Assembly (NCBI RefSeq): GCF_013030945.1
Contig: NZ_JABBXF010000056.1
Span: 24,731 to 88,730, forward strand
Direction of reading: 5' to 3'
Source of the DNA: Streptomyces morookaense
Lineage (GTDB): Bacteria; Actinomycetota; Actinomycetes; Streptomycetales; Streptomycetaceae
Length of the DNA stretch: 64,000 bases
In this document: positions 1 through 8,196 of the stretch, one piece after another
Numbering within the stretch: position 1 is the first letter of the stretch
Layout: the number at the start of each line of letters is the position of its first letter
Position numbers and translations under genes: made by a program
Notes under the pieces: model-generated
Database searches by the model: none
What the model was told of the DNA's origin: nothing
The model's input: the letters and a program-made list of their open reading frames with translations, nothing else

Positions 1-2
1 CG

Positions 3-224
3 AACGAGGCCGGCCGCCGGGCGGCCGCGGCGGTACTGGTGGCGGCGGGCGCCACGGAGGCACCCGCGGTACGGACGTTCAAGGGTTACGAGGCCCCGGA
101 ATTCGCGGCGGCCAAGGCGGAGGACAGGACACGCTGGCAGCGTGGCCTGCCGCATGTGCTGGACAGCAGGCGTCGCGCCCCCGGGCGCGGAGCAATCCCC
201 ACGAGCCCGCAGTTGACCACCTAG
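3..224 (+). CDS. C-terminal end of an unidentified protein (cut by window edge)
   Basis: The third forward frame is open from the window edge to a TAG at 222-224, giving about 73 residues. Composition looks coding: an Ala-rich stretch, then FKGYEAPEFAAAKAEDR and WQRGLPHVLDS, with consistent G/C third positions. I do not recognise the family; the Ala-rich helix and charged tail would suit the end of a cytosolic enzyme. Its stop overlaps by a few bases the stop of the convergent esterase gene, so the two transcripts run into each other. Confidence 0.5.
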   Translation, partial: NEAGRRAAAAVLVAAGATEAPAVRTFKGYEAPEFAAAKAEDRTRWQRGLPHVLDSRRRAPGRGAIPTSPQLTT

Positions 225-1726
225 ACCAGATCGAACGGCAACGGTGGACGCCCCGCCCAAATCCCCCAAGAGCACGGCTCGGGATAGGGCACGGTCCCCG
301 ACCCGACATCCAGGACCCGCGTGAGCTGCCGCTCAGGCACATACGCCTCCCACCCGGGGTCGCCGCTCGCCGCGAAATCCACCCACGCCCGCCGGAGTTG
401 CTTTGACACCGCGACCGCCTCGGGGCCGGGCCGGTCGCCCCACAGCTGTCTGCCGGTGGCACTGTCCAGCGTGCCGAACGCCAGAGGCACGTCCAGACTG
501 TGGCAGGCACCCAGAACGCCTCCCAGGGCCGGAGAGGCCAGCTGCAGCTCGAACAGGTACGACCTGCCGCCGCCGGCACCGGCATTCGCCTCGGCCAGCA
601 GCACTGACGGCATCCGGAAGCACGCATCGGCGTACACCGACTCGAACAACTCCTGTGCAGCGGCCCGCGGATGGGCGGCGCGATAGGCGGCCGGCCCGTC
701 CGGTGCCGGGGCGAACAGGTCCAGGGCGGTACGGGCGTCCTCGTCGGTGATCTTGCCCAGCCGTCCGGTCATGAACGTGAACAGCCGGAATTCGTCTCGG
801 GTATGGCCGACGAGGAGCTCGGCCCCGCTCGCCCGGCCACCGTTGAGGGCGGCCCAGGGGGTCTCGGAGAGCACCTCGCCGTCGATGACGGGGCAGATGG
901 CGATACCGGCCTGGGAGAACCGCCCCCAGCGTTCGCGACGGGCGGGAAGCTCACCGTTGAGCGCGGTGAGCGCTTCGGCGAGGCGCCAGGGGCCGATGCC
1001 GGAGAGGGCCGCGGCGGTGGGCACGGTGCCGAGCCGGTCCGCGAGCGCGGCGGCGACCTCCTCGGCCAGGGCACGGGAGCAGTACCAGCCCGGTACCGAG
1101 TGCGTGATGGCCCGCCGGAACAGCCCGCGTTGTTCCTTCATCGTCAGCAGTGCGGCGATCGATCCCGCCCCGGCGGACTGTCCGGCCACGGTGACCCGGC
1201 CGGGGTCTCCCCCGAAGGCCGCGATGTTCCGCTGCACCCACTCCAGCGCGGCGATCTGGTCGAGGAACCCGCGGTTGGCCGGGGCTCCCTCGAGGAGGGC
1301 GAACCCCTCGGCTCCCACGCGGTAGTTGATGCTCACCACGACGAGCCCCGCACCGGCGAGCGCAGCCGGATCGTACATCGGGTCGTCGGAGCCGCCGGCG
1401 ACGTAGGCGCCGCCGTGGATCCACACCAGCACCGGCAGCCCCGCCGCGCCCGGATCCGGGGTGCAGACGTTGAGCGTCAGCCAGTCCGTGCCGCCCGGCG
1501 GGCTCGCGGGAGCCGGTCCGGAGTGCGGCACGGACTGCGGGACCGCGGGGCCGAACTCCACCGCCTGCCGTGTCCCTTCCCAGGGCAGCGGCGGGGCGGG
1601 CGCGGCGAACCGGAGTGTTCCCACCGGGGGTTGGGCGTACGGGATGCCGCGGAACACCGCGTGGCCCTGCTCCCAGAGGCCCTCGATCCTTCCCTCGGCG
1701 GTACGCACTCCTGGCTGTTCGGACAT
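221..1726 (-). CDS. Type B carboxylesterase/lipase
   Basis: A 501-residue carboxylesterase of the COesterase family, expected to hydrolyse carboxylic esters. The oxyanion-hole motif HGG lies near residues 104-106, and the nucleophile elbow GQSAGAGS places the catalytic Ser near 184. The N-terminal FRGIPYAQPPVG and TDWLTLNV blocks are family hallmarks. No signal peptide is visible, so it is probably cytosolic. The ATG at 1726 is chosen over one 27 bases upstream because AGGAAGG sits six bases before it. It is divergent from a TetR gene, with a TTGACA-containing promoter between them, so that regulator probably controls it. The natural substrate cannot be told from sequence. Confidence 0.92.
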   Translation of the reverse strand: MSEQPGVRTAEGRIEGLWEQGHAVFRGIPYAQPPVGTLRFAAPAPPLPWEGTRQAVEFGPAVPQSVPHSGPAPASPPGGTDWLTLNVCTPDPGAAGLPVLVWIHGGAYVAGGSDDPMYDPAALAGAGLVVVSINYRVGAEGFALLEGAPANRGFLDQIAALEWVQRNIAAFGGDPGRVTVAGQSAGAGSIAALLTMKEQRGLFRRAITHSVPGWYCSRALAEEVAAALADRLGTVPTAAALSGIGPWRLAEALTALNGELPARRERWGRFSQAGIAICPVIDGEVLSETPWAALNGGRASGAELLVGHTRDEFRLFTFMTGRLGKITDEDARTALDLFAPAPDGPAAYRAAHPRAAAQELFESVYADACFRMPSVLLAEANAGAGGGRSYLFELQLASPALGGVLGACHSLDVPLAFGTLDSATGRQLWGDRPGPEAVAVSKQLRRAWVDFAASGDPGWEAYVPERQLTRVLDVGSGTVPYPEPCSWGIWAGRPPLPFDLV

Positions 1727-1754
1727 GTCGATTCCTTCCTGGGCAGGGAGCACC

Positions 1755-1783
1755 AGGGTTATCGGCCAGCTGTATTATGTCAA
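1755..1783 (-). promoter_or_regulatory. Promoter of the carboxylesterase gene
   Basis: Reading the minus strand, a perfect -35 TTGACA (1783-1778) is followed after 16 bases by TAACCC. The predicted start of transcription near 1749 leaves a short leader containing the AGGAAGG ribosome site. The region also holds the palindrome CGTACG (1785-1790), which could belong to an operator for the divergent TetR protein. Confidence 0.55.
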
Positions 1784-1819
1784 CCGTACGAAAAAACGTG
1801 AGCCTCGGAGAAGCCGACG

Positions 1820-2428
1820 ATGCCGAAGCAGGTGGACCACCGCGAACGCCGCGAAATGATCGCCCGGGCGCTGTGGCGGGTGGTGGAGCAGCGTGGCGTC
1901 ACGCACCTGACCGTGCGTGAGGTCGCGCGCGAGGCGGGCATGTCCCACGGCCAGTTGCAGCACTACTTCGCCTCCCGGGAGGCGATGCTCTCCTTCGCCA
2001 TGGACTTCGCGTCCGAACAGACCTCGCTGCGCGTCGGCCAGGGCCTCCAGCAGCTGGGCGACCGGCCGCATCCGCGCGATGTGCTCCGGGTGATGCTCAC
2101 GGAGATGCTGCCCCTGCATGCCGACGCCCGGGCGACCAGCCGGATGAGCGCCGCCTTCGTACTGGAGGCACTGCACAACGAGAACTTCCATGCCCGGGCG
2201 CGCGACGGGATGACCCAAGGACGCTCGCTCGTCGAGCAGTTGATCCGGCAGGCGATCACCGACGGGCACATCGCCCCGGGCCGTGACCCGGCGGCCGAGG
2301 CCCATCTCCTCCTCGCGCTCACCGGCTTCACGACCCTGCTCGAACTGGGCGTGATCGAACCCCAGGAGGCACTCGCCGCGATCGACCACCACCTGGACCG
2401 GCTGTTCCTCCGGACTCCCGAGGACTAG
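1820..2428 (+). CDS. TetR/AcrR family transcriptional regulator
   Basis: A 202-residue one-component repressor. The N-terminal helix-turn-helix covers about residues 25-60 (LTVREVAREAGMSHGQLQHYF), followed by a TetR ligand-binding half with the BetI-like layout. A GGAGAAG ribosome site precedes the ATG. It is transcribed away from the esterase gene across about 90 bases, the usual arrangement of a TetR repressor with its target. The ligand is unknown and may be an ester substrate or product. Confidence 0.9.
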   Translation: MPKQVDHRERREMIARALWRVVEQRGVTHLTVREVAREAGMSHGQLQHYFASREAMLSFAMDFASEQTSLRVGQGLQQLGDRPHPRDVLRVMLTEMLPLHADARATSRMSAAFVLEALHNENFHARARDGMTQGRSLVEQLIRQAITDGHIAPGRDPAAEAHLLLALTGFTTLLELGVIEPQEALAAIDHHLDRLFLRTPED

Positions 2429-2495
2429 GGGAACTCGTGGTGTTCAACCGACTTCCTGGCAAACGCAGTTGCCCTCCGCCCATCATGGTGGTGAT

Positions 2496-2521
2496 CGCGA
2501 ACGGGCACGCTTCCGTTCGCG
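2496..2521. repeat. Perfect 9-bp inverted repeat upstream of a secreted-protein gene
   Basis: CGCGAACGG at 2496-2504 and CCGTTCGCG at 2513-2521 are exact reverse complements around an eight-base spacer. The repeat lies 68 bases after the tetR stop and 33 bases before the next start codon. It could be an operator, a terminator stem without a U tract, or a 5'-UTR hairpin. Confidence 0.6.
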
Positions 2522-2554
2522 GCAACCGCAATACAGTCGAGTGAAGGGCACCCC

Positions 2555-2959
2555 ATGAAATCCAGCATCCGGACCGGGCTCGTCGCGGCGCTGGCGGCCG
2601 GAGCGGTCGCCACGGCCGTCGTGCCCGCCTCCGCCGCCGTCACGTCCGGCGCCTCCCACGCGGTGGCCGGTGCGCACGCGGTCGCGGCCAACCCGAAGAC
2701 GATCAAGCCGGCCGCGTACAACCAGGCGCGGAGCATCCTGGCCAACGCCGGCAGCCAGACGGCGGCCAAGTCGCACGTCATCCACGGCAAGGACGATGTC
2801 CCGGTCGGCTACGGCACGAGCCTGCTGGCCGCAGCGCGTGACGAGTTCCGCGCGGCCGACAAGAAGCTCCCGGCGAAGGACAAGAAGTCCGACATGTCGA
2901 TCGCGCACTACAACGCGATCCACAGCGCGGCCAACACGATGGGCATCACCACCTGGTGA
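2555..2959 (+). CDS. Small secreted protein of unknown function
   Basis: A 134-residue protein with a clear Sec signal peptide: KSSIR, a hydrophobic Ala/Val core and cleavage near VPASA-AV around residues 28-30. The mature part is Ala/Lys-rich with no cysteines. It is helical in appearance and ends in SAANTMGITTW. GAAGGG lies before the ATG. I do not recognise a family. A strong bidirectional hairpin follows, so it is probably a single-gene unit. Confidence 0.75.
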   Translation: MKSSIRTGLVAALAAGAVATAVVPASAAVTSGASHAVAGAHAVAANPKTIKPAAYNQARSILANAGSQTAAKSHVIHGKDDVPVGYGTSLLAAARDEFRAADKKLPAKDKKSDMSIAHYNAIHSAANTMGITTW

Positions 2960-2993
2960 TGCCGTAGGCAGCCGCCGCCAACAGGCATGCATC

Positions 2994-3024
2994 GGCCCCT
3001 GCCCGGGTGGTCCGGGCAGGGGCC
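2994..3024. terminator. Bidirectional intrinsic-type terminator hairpin
   Basis: A 13-bp perfect stem, GGCCCCTGCCCGG (2994-3006) with CCGGGCAGGGGCC (3012-3024), closes a five-base loop. It lies between the convergent secreted-protein and serine-hydrolase genes and can serve both. No U tract is seen, as is common in streptomycetes. Confidence 0.85.
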
Positions 3025-3043
3025 GGCCATGCGTCTGGCCCCG

Positions 3044-4228
3044 TCAGCCCGTGCACAGGGCATGGTCGACCATGCCCGTCATGGCCCGGAGCTGGCGCAC
3101 GGCGGTGTCCTCGTCCCCGGGGCGGCTGTGCGCCGCGACGGTGACCGCGGACCGGCCGTCCGCGGTGACCCCGGGCCACACGAGGTACCCGAAGCCGCTG
3201 CCGCTGTGGCCCCAGTAGCCTCCGCCGCAGGACAGGGGCGTCCATTCGAGCCCGAGGCCGTAGCGGCTGCCCGGGGGGCCGTCGCGACCGTCGGGGACGG
3301 CCACGGTCCGTTGCATGTCGGCGAGTTGGGCGGGAGCGAGCAGTCTGCCGCGCAGGAGTGCGGTGAAGAAGGTGTTGACGTCCTCCGCCGTGCTGATCAC
3401 GGCGCCGTCGGCGTCCCCGTCGAAGGGCAGGTACGCGATCGTGGTGTCGGTCAGCGGACCGCCCGGCGTGAACTGCTGGTAGTTGCGGGCATGCGGCTCC
3501 GGCAGCCGCGGATCGTCGCCCGGGAGGACGGTGTGCGCGAGGCGCAGCGGCTCCAGGATCCGGCTGCGCACCTCCGTCTCCCAGGAGCGGCCGGTGACGG
3601 CCTTGATGACCATGCCCGCGAGGATGTAGTTGGTGTTGGAGTACTTCCACTCCGTGCCGGGCGCGAAGAGGGGCCGGTGCCTCATGGCGAAGGCGACGCG
3701 CTGCTCGGAGGTGTAGGTGGTCGAGCGGTTCCTGCGGTAGCCGGCGGGGCTGAGGTCGGGGACGACGTCGCCGGTGTAGTCGGGCAGCCCGCTGGTGTGC
3801 TGGAGGAGTTGTCGCACGGTGATGCGCCGGCCGTCGTTGCCCTGCCCGCGGACCGCGCCCGGCAGCCACCGTTCCACGGTGTCGTCGAGCGACAGCCTCC
3901 CCTCGCCCGCGAGTTGGAGCAGCACGGTCGCGACGAAGGTCTTGGTGGTGCTGCCGATCCTCAGGTACTCGCCCTGCGGTACGGGCCGCCCCGTGCGGAG
4001 GTCGCCGGCCCCGCTGCGGGCGGTGCCGACTCCGTGGGGTGTTCGGAGCCGGGCGGACACCCCGGTGACGCCGGTGTCGTGGAGCGCGTCGGCGTCCTGT
4101 TGCAGCACGCCGGTCCGTCCACGGGCGGCCGCCCCGGCTTCCGCTGGAGCGGGGACGAGTACGGCAAGGAGTGCGGCAGCGCAGGCAGTTGCGGCGCGGC
4201 GGAGGGCTCGGTGGTGCGTGGTCGGCAT
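3044..4228 (-). CDS. Secreted serine hydrolase, class C beta-lactamase / D-Ala-D-Ala carboxypeptidase family
   Basis: A penicillin-recognising-fold hydrolase of 394 residues. The signal peptide runs from an RRAA region through a hydrophobic Ala/Leu core to about VPAPAEA. Three family motifs are present: SxxK in GSTTK (Ser near residue 93), YSN in KYSNTNY, and HSG in GHSGSGFGY near the C-terminus. It probably acts outside the membrane on peptidoglycan peptides or related amides or esters. A GTG seven codons upstream (4249) is an alternative start; the ATG at 4228 begins a cleaner signal peptide. It appears monocistronic, with the hairpin at 2994-3024 downstream. Confidence 0.88.
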   Translation of the reverse strand: MPTTHHRALRRAATACAAALLAVLVPAPAEAGAAARGRTGVLQQDADALHDTGVTGVSARLRTPHGVGTARSGAGDLRTGRPVPQGEYLRIGSTTKTFVATVLLQLAGEGRLSLDDTVERWLPGAVRGQGNDGRRITVRQLLQHTSGLPDYTGDVVPDLSPAGYRRNRSTTYTSEQRVAFAMRHRPLFAPGTEWKYSNTNYILAGMVIKAVTGRSWETEVRSRILEPLRLAHTVLPGDDPRLPEPHARNYQQFTPGGPLTDTTIAYLPFDGDADGAVISTAEDVNTFFTALLRGRLLAPAQLADMQRTVAVPDGRDGPPGSRYGLGLEWTPLSCGGGYWGHSGSGFGYLVWPGVTADGRSAVTVAAHSRPGDEDTAVRQLRAMTGMVDHALCTG

Positions 4229-4326
4229 GGGACGACCGTACGAAGGCACGGACCGGGGCGGCCATCCGGCCGGCCCCCGGCCCGGGTGTGGGGTTTACCC
4301 CCGTTGCTTGTTCACTCGTCACTTGT

Positions 4327-4749
4327 TCACTTGCGCACCTTCACGGTGACCTGCCACTGGACCACCGCGTGGGAACAGACCTGACCCGAACTGCGGGACC
4401 TGCAGCGGAACTGGGAGTCGAGTGTGGTCGTCCCGTCGGCGCGGGCATGGAAGACCGCGGTGGCATCGCCGTTCGGCAGCATCCTGGCCGTGTCCCGGTG
4501 GAGCAGCTTGTCGTCGGCAGCGGTGGGTGTGCTCCATTCCCACGTCGAGCTCTCGTTCTGCTCCCCCGAGAGGTGGATGTCGATCTCCTCGCCCTTGTGC
4601 ACGGTGAAGGACTGTCTGTTGTCCTTGTTCCCGAGGTCCAGGTGCTTCGGCTTCGCGTGCCCACCCCCCGGCATCGCGGACGCCAGGGGCGTCGCGGTCA
4701 GGGCCAGCGCCGCGGCCAGGGCCGCCACCGTCAAACGGGCAGTCTTCAT
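4327..4749 (-). CDS. Secreted small protein with chagasin/I42-inhibitor-like fold
   Basis: A 140-residue exported protein whose signal peptide ends near PLASA. The mature domain follows the beta pattern of I42 (chagasin) cysteine-protease inhibitors: a KGEEIDIHLSG strand, a TWEW segment, a central A-x-F-x-A-x-x-x-G-T-T-T-L strand and a final WQVTVKV strand. The canonical inhibitory loops NPTTGF and RPW are absent (SGEQNESSTW and FRCRS instead), and two cysteines could form a disulfide. It may therefore be a diverged inhibitor or another binding domain on the same fold. GGTGGAGAG directly precedes the ATG. Confidence 0.6.
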   Translation of the reverse strand: MKTARLTVAALAAALALTATPLASAMPGGGHAKPKHLDLGNKDNRQSFTVHKGEEIDIHLSGEQNESSTWEWSTPTAADDKLLHRDTARMLPNGDATAVFHARADGTTTLDSQFRCRSRSSGQVCSHAVVQWQVTVKVRK

Positions 4750-4868
4750 CTCTCCACCTCGGCAAGGGCTGTCATGTCGGACCGGATCCGACGTCACCGT
4801 CCCCTCTCCCTGCCCTGCGCGCGGGCGGGCCAATGCACATGTCGCCGGTGTGGGTGACTGCCGTACGT

Positions 4869-5471
4869 CTAGAGCCGGTTGTACGCCCCGGCTGCCCCGG
4901 CCTCGGCCGGCGGGATGTGCGCCCGGAACTTGTGTTCCAGGTCCGCGCCCCGGACGACCCCCATGGTGTGGTAGGCGAGCCCCCATTCGTCGATGGCCGA
5001 ACCGTCCGCGAACATGCACATGGAGTGCAGGTTGTCGCGGCTGACGGCGTCGCCCTCCCTGATCCAGCCGCCCACTTCGAGCTTGCCGATGCCGAACTGC
5101 GAGGTGCCGCCCAGGTGGGCGCAGTACACGGCGGCCGGGTTGGCGCCTCCGGTGACGTGGGGCATCGCGGGCTTGCGGATGTAGGCCAGGCCGGCGAGCG
5201 TCGGTTTGTCGGCGTCCAGGGTGTCGGACGGGATGACGATCCGGCTCCCGTCCTCCGCCCGGAAGTGGCACAGCCCGCGAACGGTGCCCAGCGCCGTGAG
5301 ACCGGCCTGGTTGTCGTAGTACGCGCGGTAGTCGCCCGGCGTGCCCCCGTGCCGCTGGCACCAGCCGGCCGGTGTGTCCGGCTTGTCGGGCTGGGCGCTG
5401 GCCTGGGTCGTGATCAGGAGCGCGGCGCCGGTCGCGAGGGCCATGACCGTTGCTGTGATGCGTGCTCGCAT
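4869..5471 (-). CDS. Secreted protein with two DUF333-like halves
   Basis: A 200-residue exported protein with signal peptide ending near TTQASA. The mature part has two similar units. The first, around WCQRHGGTPGDYR to GLCHFRAEDGSRI, and the second, around AAVYCAHLGGT to MCMFADGSAIDEWGL, match the DUF333 pattern C-x3-GG, then C-x-F/L-x-DG, then DEW. The second unit is canonical, while the first lacks DEW. DUF333 proteins are small exported proteins loosely annotated as putative haemolysins, with no proven activity. Start: GGGAGGACACA precedes the ATG. It faces the same way as the chagasin-like gene downstream. Confidence 0.7.
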   Translation of the reverse strand: MRARITATVMALATGAALLITTQASAQPDKPDTPAGWCQRHGGTPGDYRAYYDNQAGLTALGTVRGLCHFRAEDGSRIVIPSDTLDADKPTLAGLAYIRKPAMPHVTGGANPAAVYCAHLGGTSQFGIGKLEVGGWIREGDAVSRDNLHSMCMFADGSAIDEWGLAYHTMGVVRGADLEHKFRAHIPPAEAGAAGAYNRL

Positions 5472-5663
5472 TGTGTCCTCCCGAGTGACGGGTGGTACGG
5501 GTCCGGAGATGGGACGGCGGACAGCCTCCGAGTACGCGTGGGGTTCCGTCAACGGGCCCGTGCGGCAAACGCGCCACGGGCCGAATGGTCCTGACGGGCC
5601 GGGCCGTTGTCGGTGCGCCGGACCTAGAATCCTTGCCCGGAGCTTTTCCCTGGGGAGGCTGTC

Positions 5664-6512
5664 GTGCGGAACGTCGAACTGCCCGCCGGTGTCGTCGAGT
5701 ACGACGTGACCGGATCGGGGCCCGCCGTCGTGCTGTTGCACGGGCTGCTGATGGACCACACGGTGTGGGACCGCGTACTGCCGCTCCTGCCCGAGGGGTT
5801 CAGCTATGTGCGGCCCGTCCTGCCGTTGGGCTCCCATCGCAGGCCGATGAAGGCGGGGGCCGACCTCACCCTGCGCGGGCAGGTTCGTCTGGTCGCCGAT
5901 TTCCTCGACGCGCTCGGTCCGGACGACGTCACCCTGGTCCACTCCGACTGGGGCGGAGCCCTGTTCCTCACCGCCCACGGGCTGGACCGGCGCGTCGCCC
6001 GCATGATCATCCTGCCGTGCGAGGCGTTCGACAATTTCCCGCCCGGCCTCCCGGGCAAGGTGCTGACCCTGGCCGTGCGCGTCCCCGGGGGACTGAGTCT
6101 CGGCGCCCGGCAGCTGCGCGTCGCCCGGCTGCGTCGGCTGCCGGTCCTGCTGGGCCTGATGGCACGGCGCCCGCTGCCCGACGACCTCGTGCACGGCTGG
6201 ACCCGGCCGTTCCTCGACGACGCCCGGATCCGGCGCGACCTGCTCGCCTACTGCCGGGGCCCCTTCGACAAGCCCGGGCTCGTCCGTGACACCGAGGCAC
6301 TGCGCCGCTTCACCGGAGAGGCGCTCGTGCTCTGGTCGCCCGACAACCGCGTGATGCCGCCCGCGCACGGCCGCCGCCTGGCCGCGCTGCTGCCCGCGGG
6401 GCGCTACGCCGAGGTGCCGGGCGCCTATGTGCTGTCCATGCTGGACGAGCCGGAGGCCGTGGCCCGCGAGATGGGCACCTTTCTCACCGCATCCGGCACA
6501 CAGCGTCACTGA
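5664..6512 (+). CDS. Alpha/beta hydrolase, haloalkane-dehalogenase-like, catalytic His apparently lost
   Basis: A 282-residue alpha/beta-hydrolase fold protein. LLHGLLMD forms the oxyanion-hole strand, and the nucleophile elbow reads VHSDWGG, which puts Asp at the nucleophile position as in haloalkane dehalogenases. A second acidic residue is in WSPDNRV. Where the catalytic His normally sits, the chain reads PGAYVLSMLDEP, so Tyr or Val takes that place. The start is a GTG preceded by GGGGAGG. Without the His it may not be a normal dehalogenase or esterase. No operon partner is evident. Confidence 0.75.
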   Translation: MRNVELPAGVVEYDVTGSGPAVVLLHGLLMDHTVWDRVLPLLPEGFSYVRPVLPLGSHRRPMKAGADLTLRGQVRLVADFLDALGPDDVTLVHSDWGGALFLTAHGLDRRVARMIILPCEAFDNFPPGLPGKVLTLAVRVPGGLSLGARQLRVARLRRLPVLLGLMARRPLPDDLVHGWTRPFLDDARIRRDLLAYCRGPFDKPGLVRDTEALRRFTGEALVLWSPDNRVMPPAHGRRLAALLPAGRYAEVPGAYVLSMLDEPEAVAREMGTFLTASGTQRH

Positions 6513-6565
6513 CCGGCCATACGCGGACAAATAGCCACAAGCGACACCGGTCCGGGGTGCGCCCC

Positions 6566-6593
6566 TTGAACGAACAGAGGAGCGAGTTAGCAT
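6566..6593 (+). promoter_or_regulatory. Candidate promoter of the GAPDH gene
   Basis: TTGAAC (6566-6571) and TAGCAT (6588-6593) are separated by 16 bases and lie about 32 bases upstream of the GTG start. The leader downstream contains GTGAGCGCTACC. No clear operator was recognised. Confidence 0.4.
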
Positions 6594-6624
6594 GTGAGCG
6601 CTACCTAGCTCGAAAGAGAAGCCT

Positions 6625-8079
6625 GTGACTGTCAACGACGACTCGTTCACGAACTGGAAGATCCGCGAGGAGATCGCGGAGTCGATGATCCCGATCATCG
6701 GGAAGCTGCACCGGGAGCGGGACGTCACCGTCCTCCTCCACAGCCGCTCCCTGGTGAACAAGTCGGTGGTCAGCATCCTCAAGACCCACCGATTCGCCCG
6801 GCAGATCGCCGGCGAGGAACTCTCGGTCACCGAGACGCTGCCGTTCCTGCAGGCTCTCACCACGCTCGACCTCGGTCCTTCGCAGATCGACATCGGCATG
6901 CTCGCCGCGACGTACTGGGCCGACGACCGCGGCCTGTCGGTGGCGGAGTTCACCGCCGGGGCCGTCGCGGGCGCCACGGGCGACAACAAGATCGAGCGCT
7001 GCGAGGGACGCGACGTCGTCCTCTACGGATTCGGCCGCATCGGCCGGCTCGTCGCCCGGCTGCTCATCGAGAAGTCCGGCTCCGGCAACGGCCTGCGACT
7101 GCGCGCCATCGTCGTCCGCGGGGGCGGCGGCCGGGCCGCCGAGGATCTCGTCAAGCGCGCCTCCCTGCTGCGCCGCGACTCCATCCACGGCCAGTTCCAG
7201 GGCACGATCACCGTCGACGAGGCGAACAGCACGATCGTCGCCAACGGCAACGAGATCAAGGTGATCTACGCCGACGACCCGTCGGCCGTCGACTACACGG
7301 CGTACGGGATCAAGAACGCGATCCTCATCGACAACACGGGCAAGTGGCGCGACCGCGAGGGCCTGTCGAAGCACCTGCGCCCCGGCATCGACAAGGTGGT
7401 CCTCACCGCGCCGGGCAAGGGCGACGTCCCCAACATCGTCCACGGCGTCAACCACGACATGATCAAGCCGGACGAGCAGATCCTGTCCTGCGCGTCCTGC
7501 ACCACCAACGCGATCGTCCCGCCGCTGAAGGCGATGGCCGACGAGTACGGTGTCCTGCGCGGTCACGTGGAGACCGTCCACTCGTTCACCAACGACCAGA
7601 ACCTGCTGGACAATTACCACAAGTCCGACCGCCGCGGCCGTTCCGCGCCGCTCAACATGGTCATCACCGAGACCGGTGCCGCCTCCGCCGTCGCCAAGGC
7701 GCTGCCCGACCTCCAGGCGAAGATCACCGGCAGCTCGATCCGTGTCCCGGTGCCGGACGTCTCGATCGCCATCCTCAACCTGCAGCTGGCGCGCGAGACC
7801 ACCCGCGAGGAGGTCCTCGACCACCTCCGCAATGTGTCGCTCACGTCGCCGCTCAAGCGCCAGATCGACTTCGTCACCGCACCCGACGCCGTGTCGAACG
7901 ACTTCATCGGCTCGCGCCACGCCTCGATCGTCGACGCCGGCGCCACCAAGGTCGAGGGCGACAACGCGATCCTCTACCTCTGGTACGACAACGAGTTCGG
8001 CTACTCGTGCCAGGTCGTCCGCGTCGTCCAGCACATCTCCGGGGTGGAGTACCCGACCTACCCGGCCCCGCTGGCCTGA
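6625..8079 (+). CDS. gap: Glyceraldehyde-3-phosphate dehydrogenase, long form
   Basis: A 484-residue NAD(P)-dependent glyceraldehyde-3-phosphate dehydrogenase for the central step of glycolysis. About 125 residues precede the usual Rossmann start YGFGRIGRLVARLL (near 132). The active-site block SCASCTTNAI places catalytic Cys near 292. WYDNEFGYSCQVVR near the C-terminus is the conserved end of the catalytic domain. The N-terminal extension marks the longer actinobacterial/proteobacterial paralogue rather than the main 335-residue enzyme. GTG start with an AGAGAAG site. It is single-gene, with a hairpin terminator downstream. Confidence 0.93.
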   Translation: MTVNDDSFTNWKIREEIAESMIPIIGKLHRERDVTVLLHSRSLVNKSVVSILKTHRFARQIAGEELSVTETLPFLQALTTLDLGPSQIDIGMLAATYWADDRGLSVAEFTAGAVAGATGDNKIERCEGRDVVLYGFGRIGRLVARLLIEKSGSGNGLRLRAIVVRGGGGRAAEDLVKRASLLRRDSIHGQFQGTITVDEANSTIVANGNEIKVIYADDPSAVDYTAYGIKNAILIDNTGKWRDREGLSKHLRPGIDKVVLTAPGKGDVPNIVHGVNHDMIKPDEQILSCASCTTNAIVPPLKAMADEYGVLRGHVETVHSFTNDQNLLDNYHKSDRRGRSAPLNMVITETGAASAVAKALPDLQAKITGSSIRVPVPDVSIAILNLQLARETTREEVLDHLRNVSLTSPLKRQIDFVTAPDAVSNDFIGSRHASIVDAGATKVEGDNAILYLWYDNEFGYSCQVVRVVQHISGVEYPTYPAPLA

Positions 8080-8088
8080 TCCCGCCGC

Positions 8089-8125
8089 GGTACGGGTGCC
8101 CGGGCGCCGCCCCCGCACCCGTACC
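8089..8125 (+). terminator. Terminator hairpin after gap
   Basis: GGTACGGGTGC (8089-8099) pairs perfectly with GCACCCGTACC (8115-8125) around a 15-base loop, starting ten bases after the gap stop codon. Confidence 0.75.
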
Positions 8126-8196
8126 CCGATGGGCTGCCCCGCCTCGGCGGAAAAGCACACCTCCGGCCCTGTATTCATGCCGGAGGTGACTGGCGG

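Noticed and set aside
4869..6989. A 706-codon minus-strand frame continuing upstream of the DUF333-like protein
   Set aside because: Only the last 200 codons look coding (signal peptide, ribosome site GGGAGG). The upstream part is antisense to the alpha/beta hydrolase and GAPDH.
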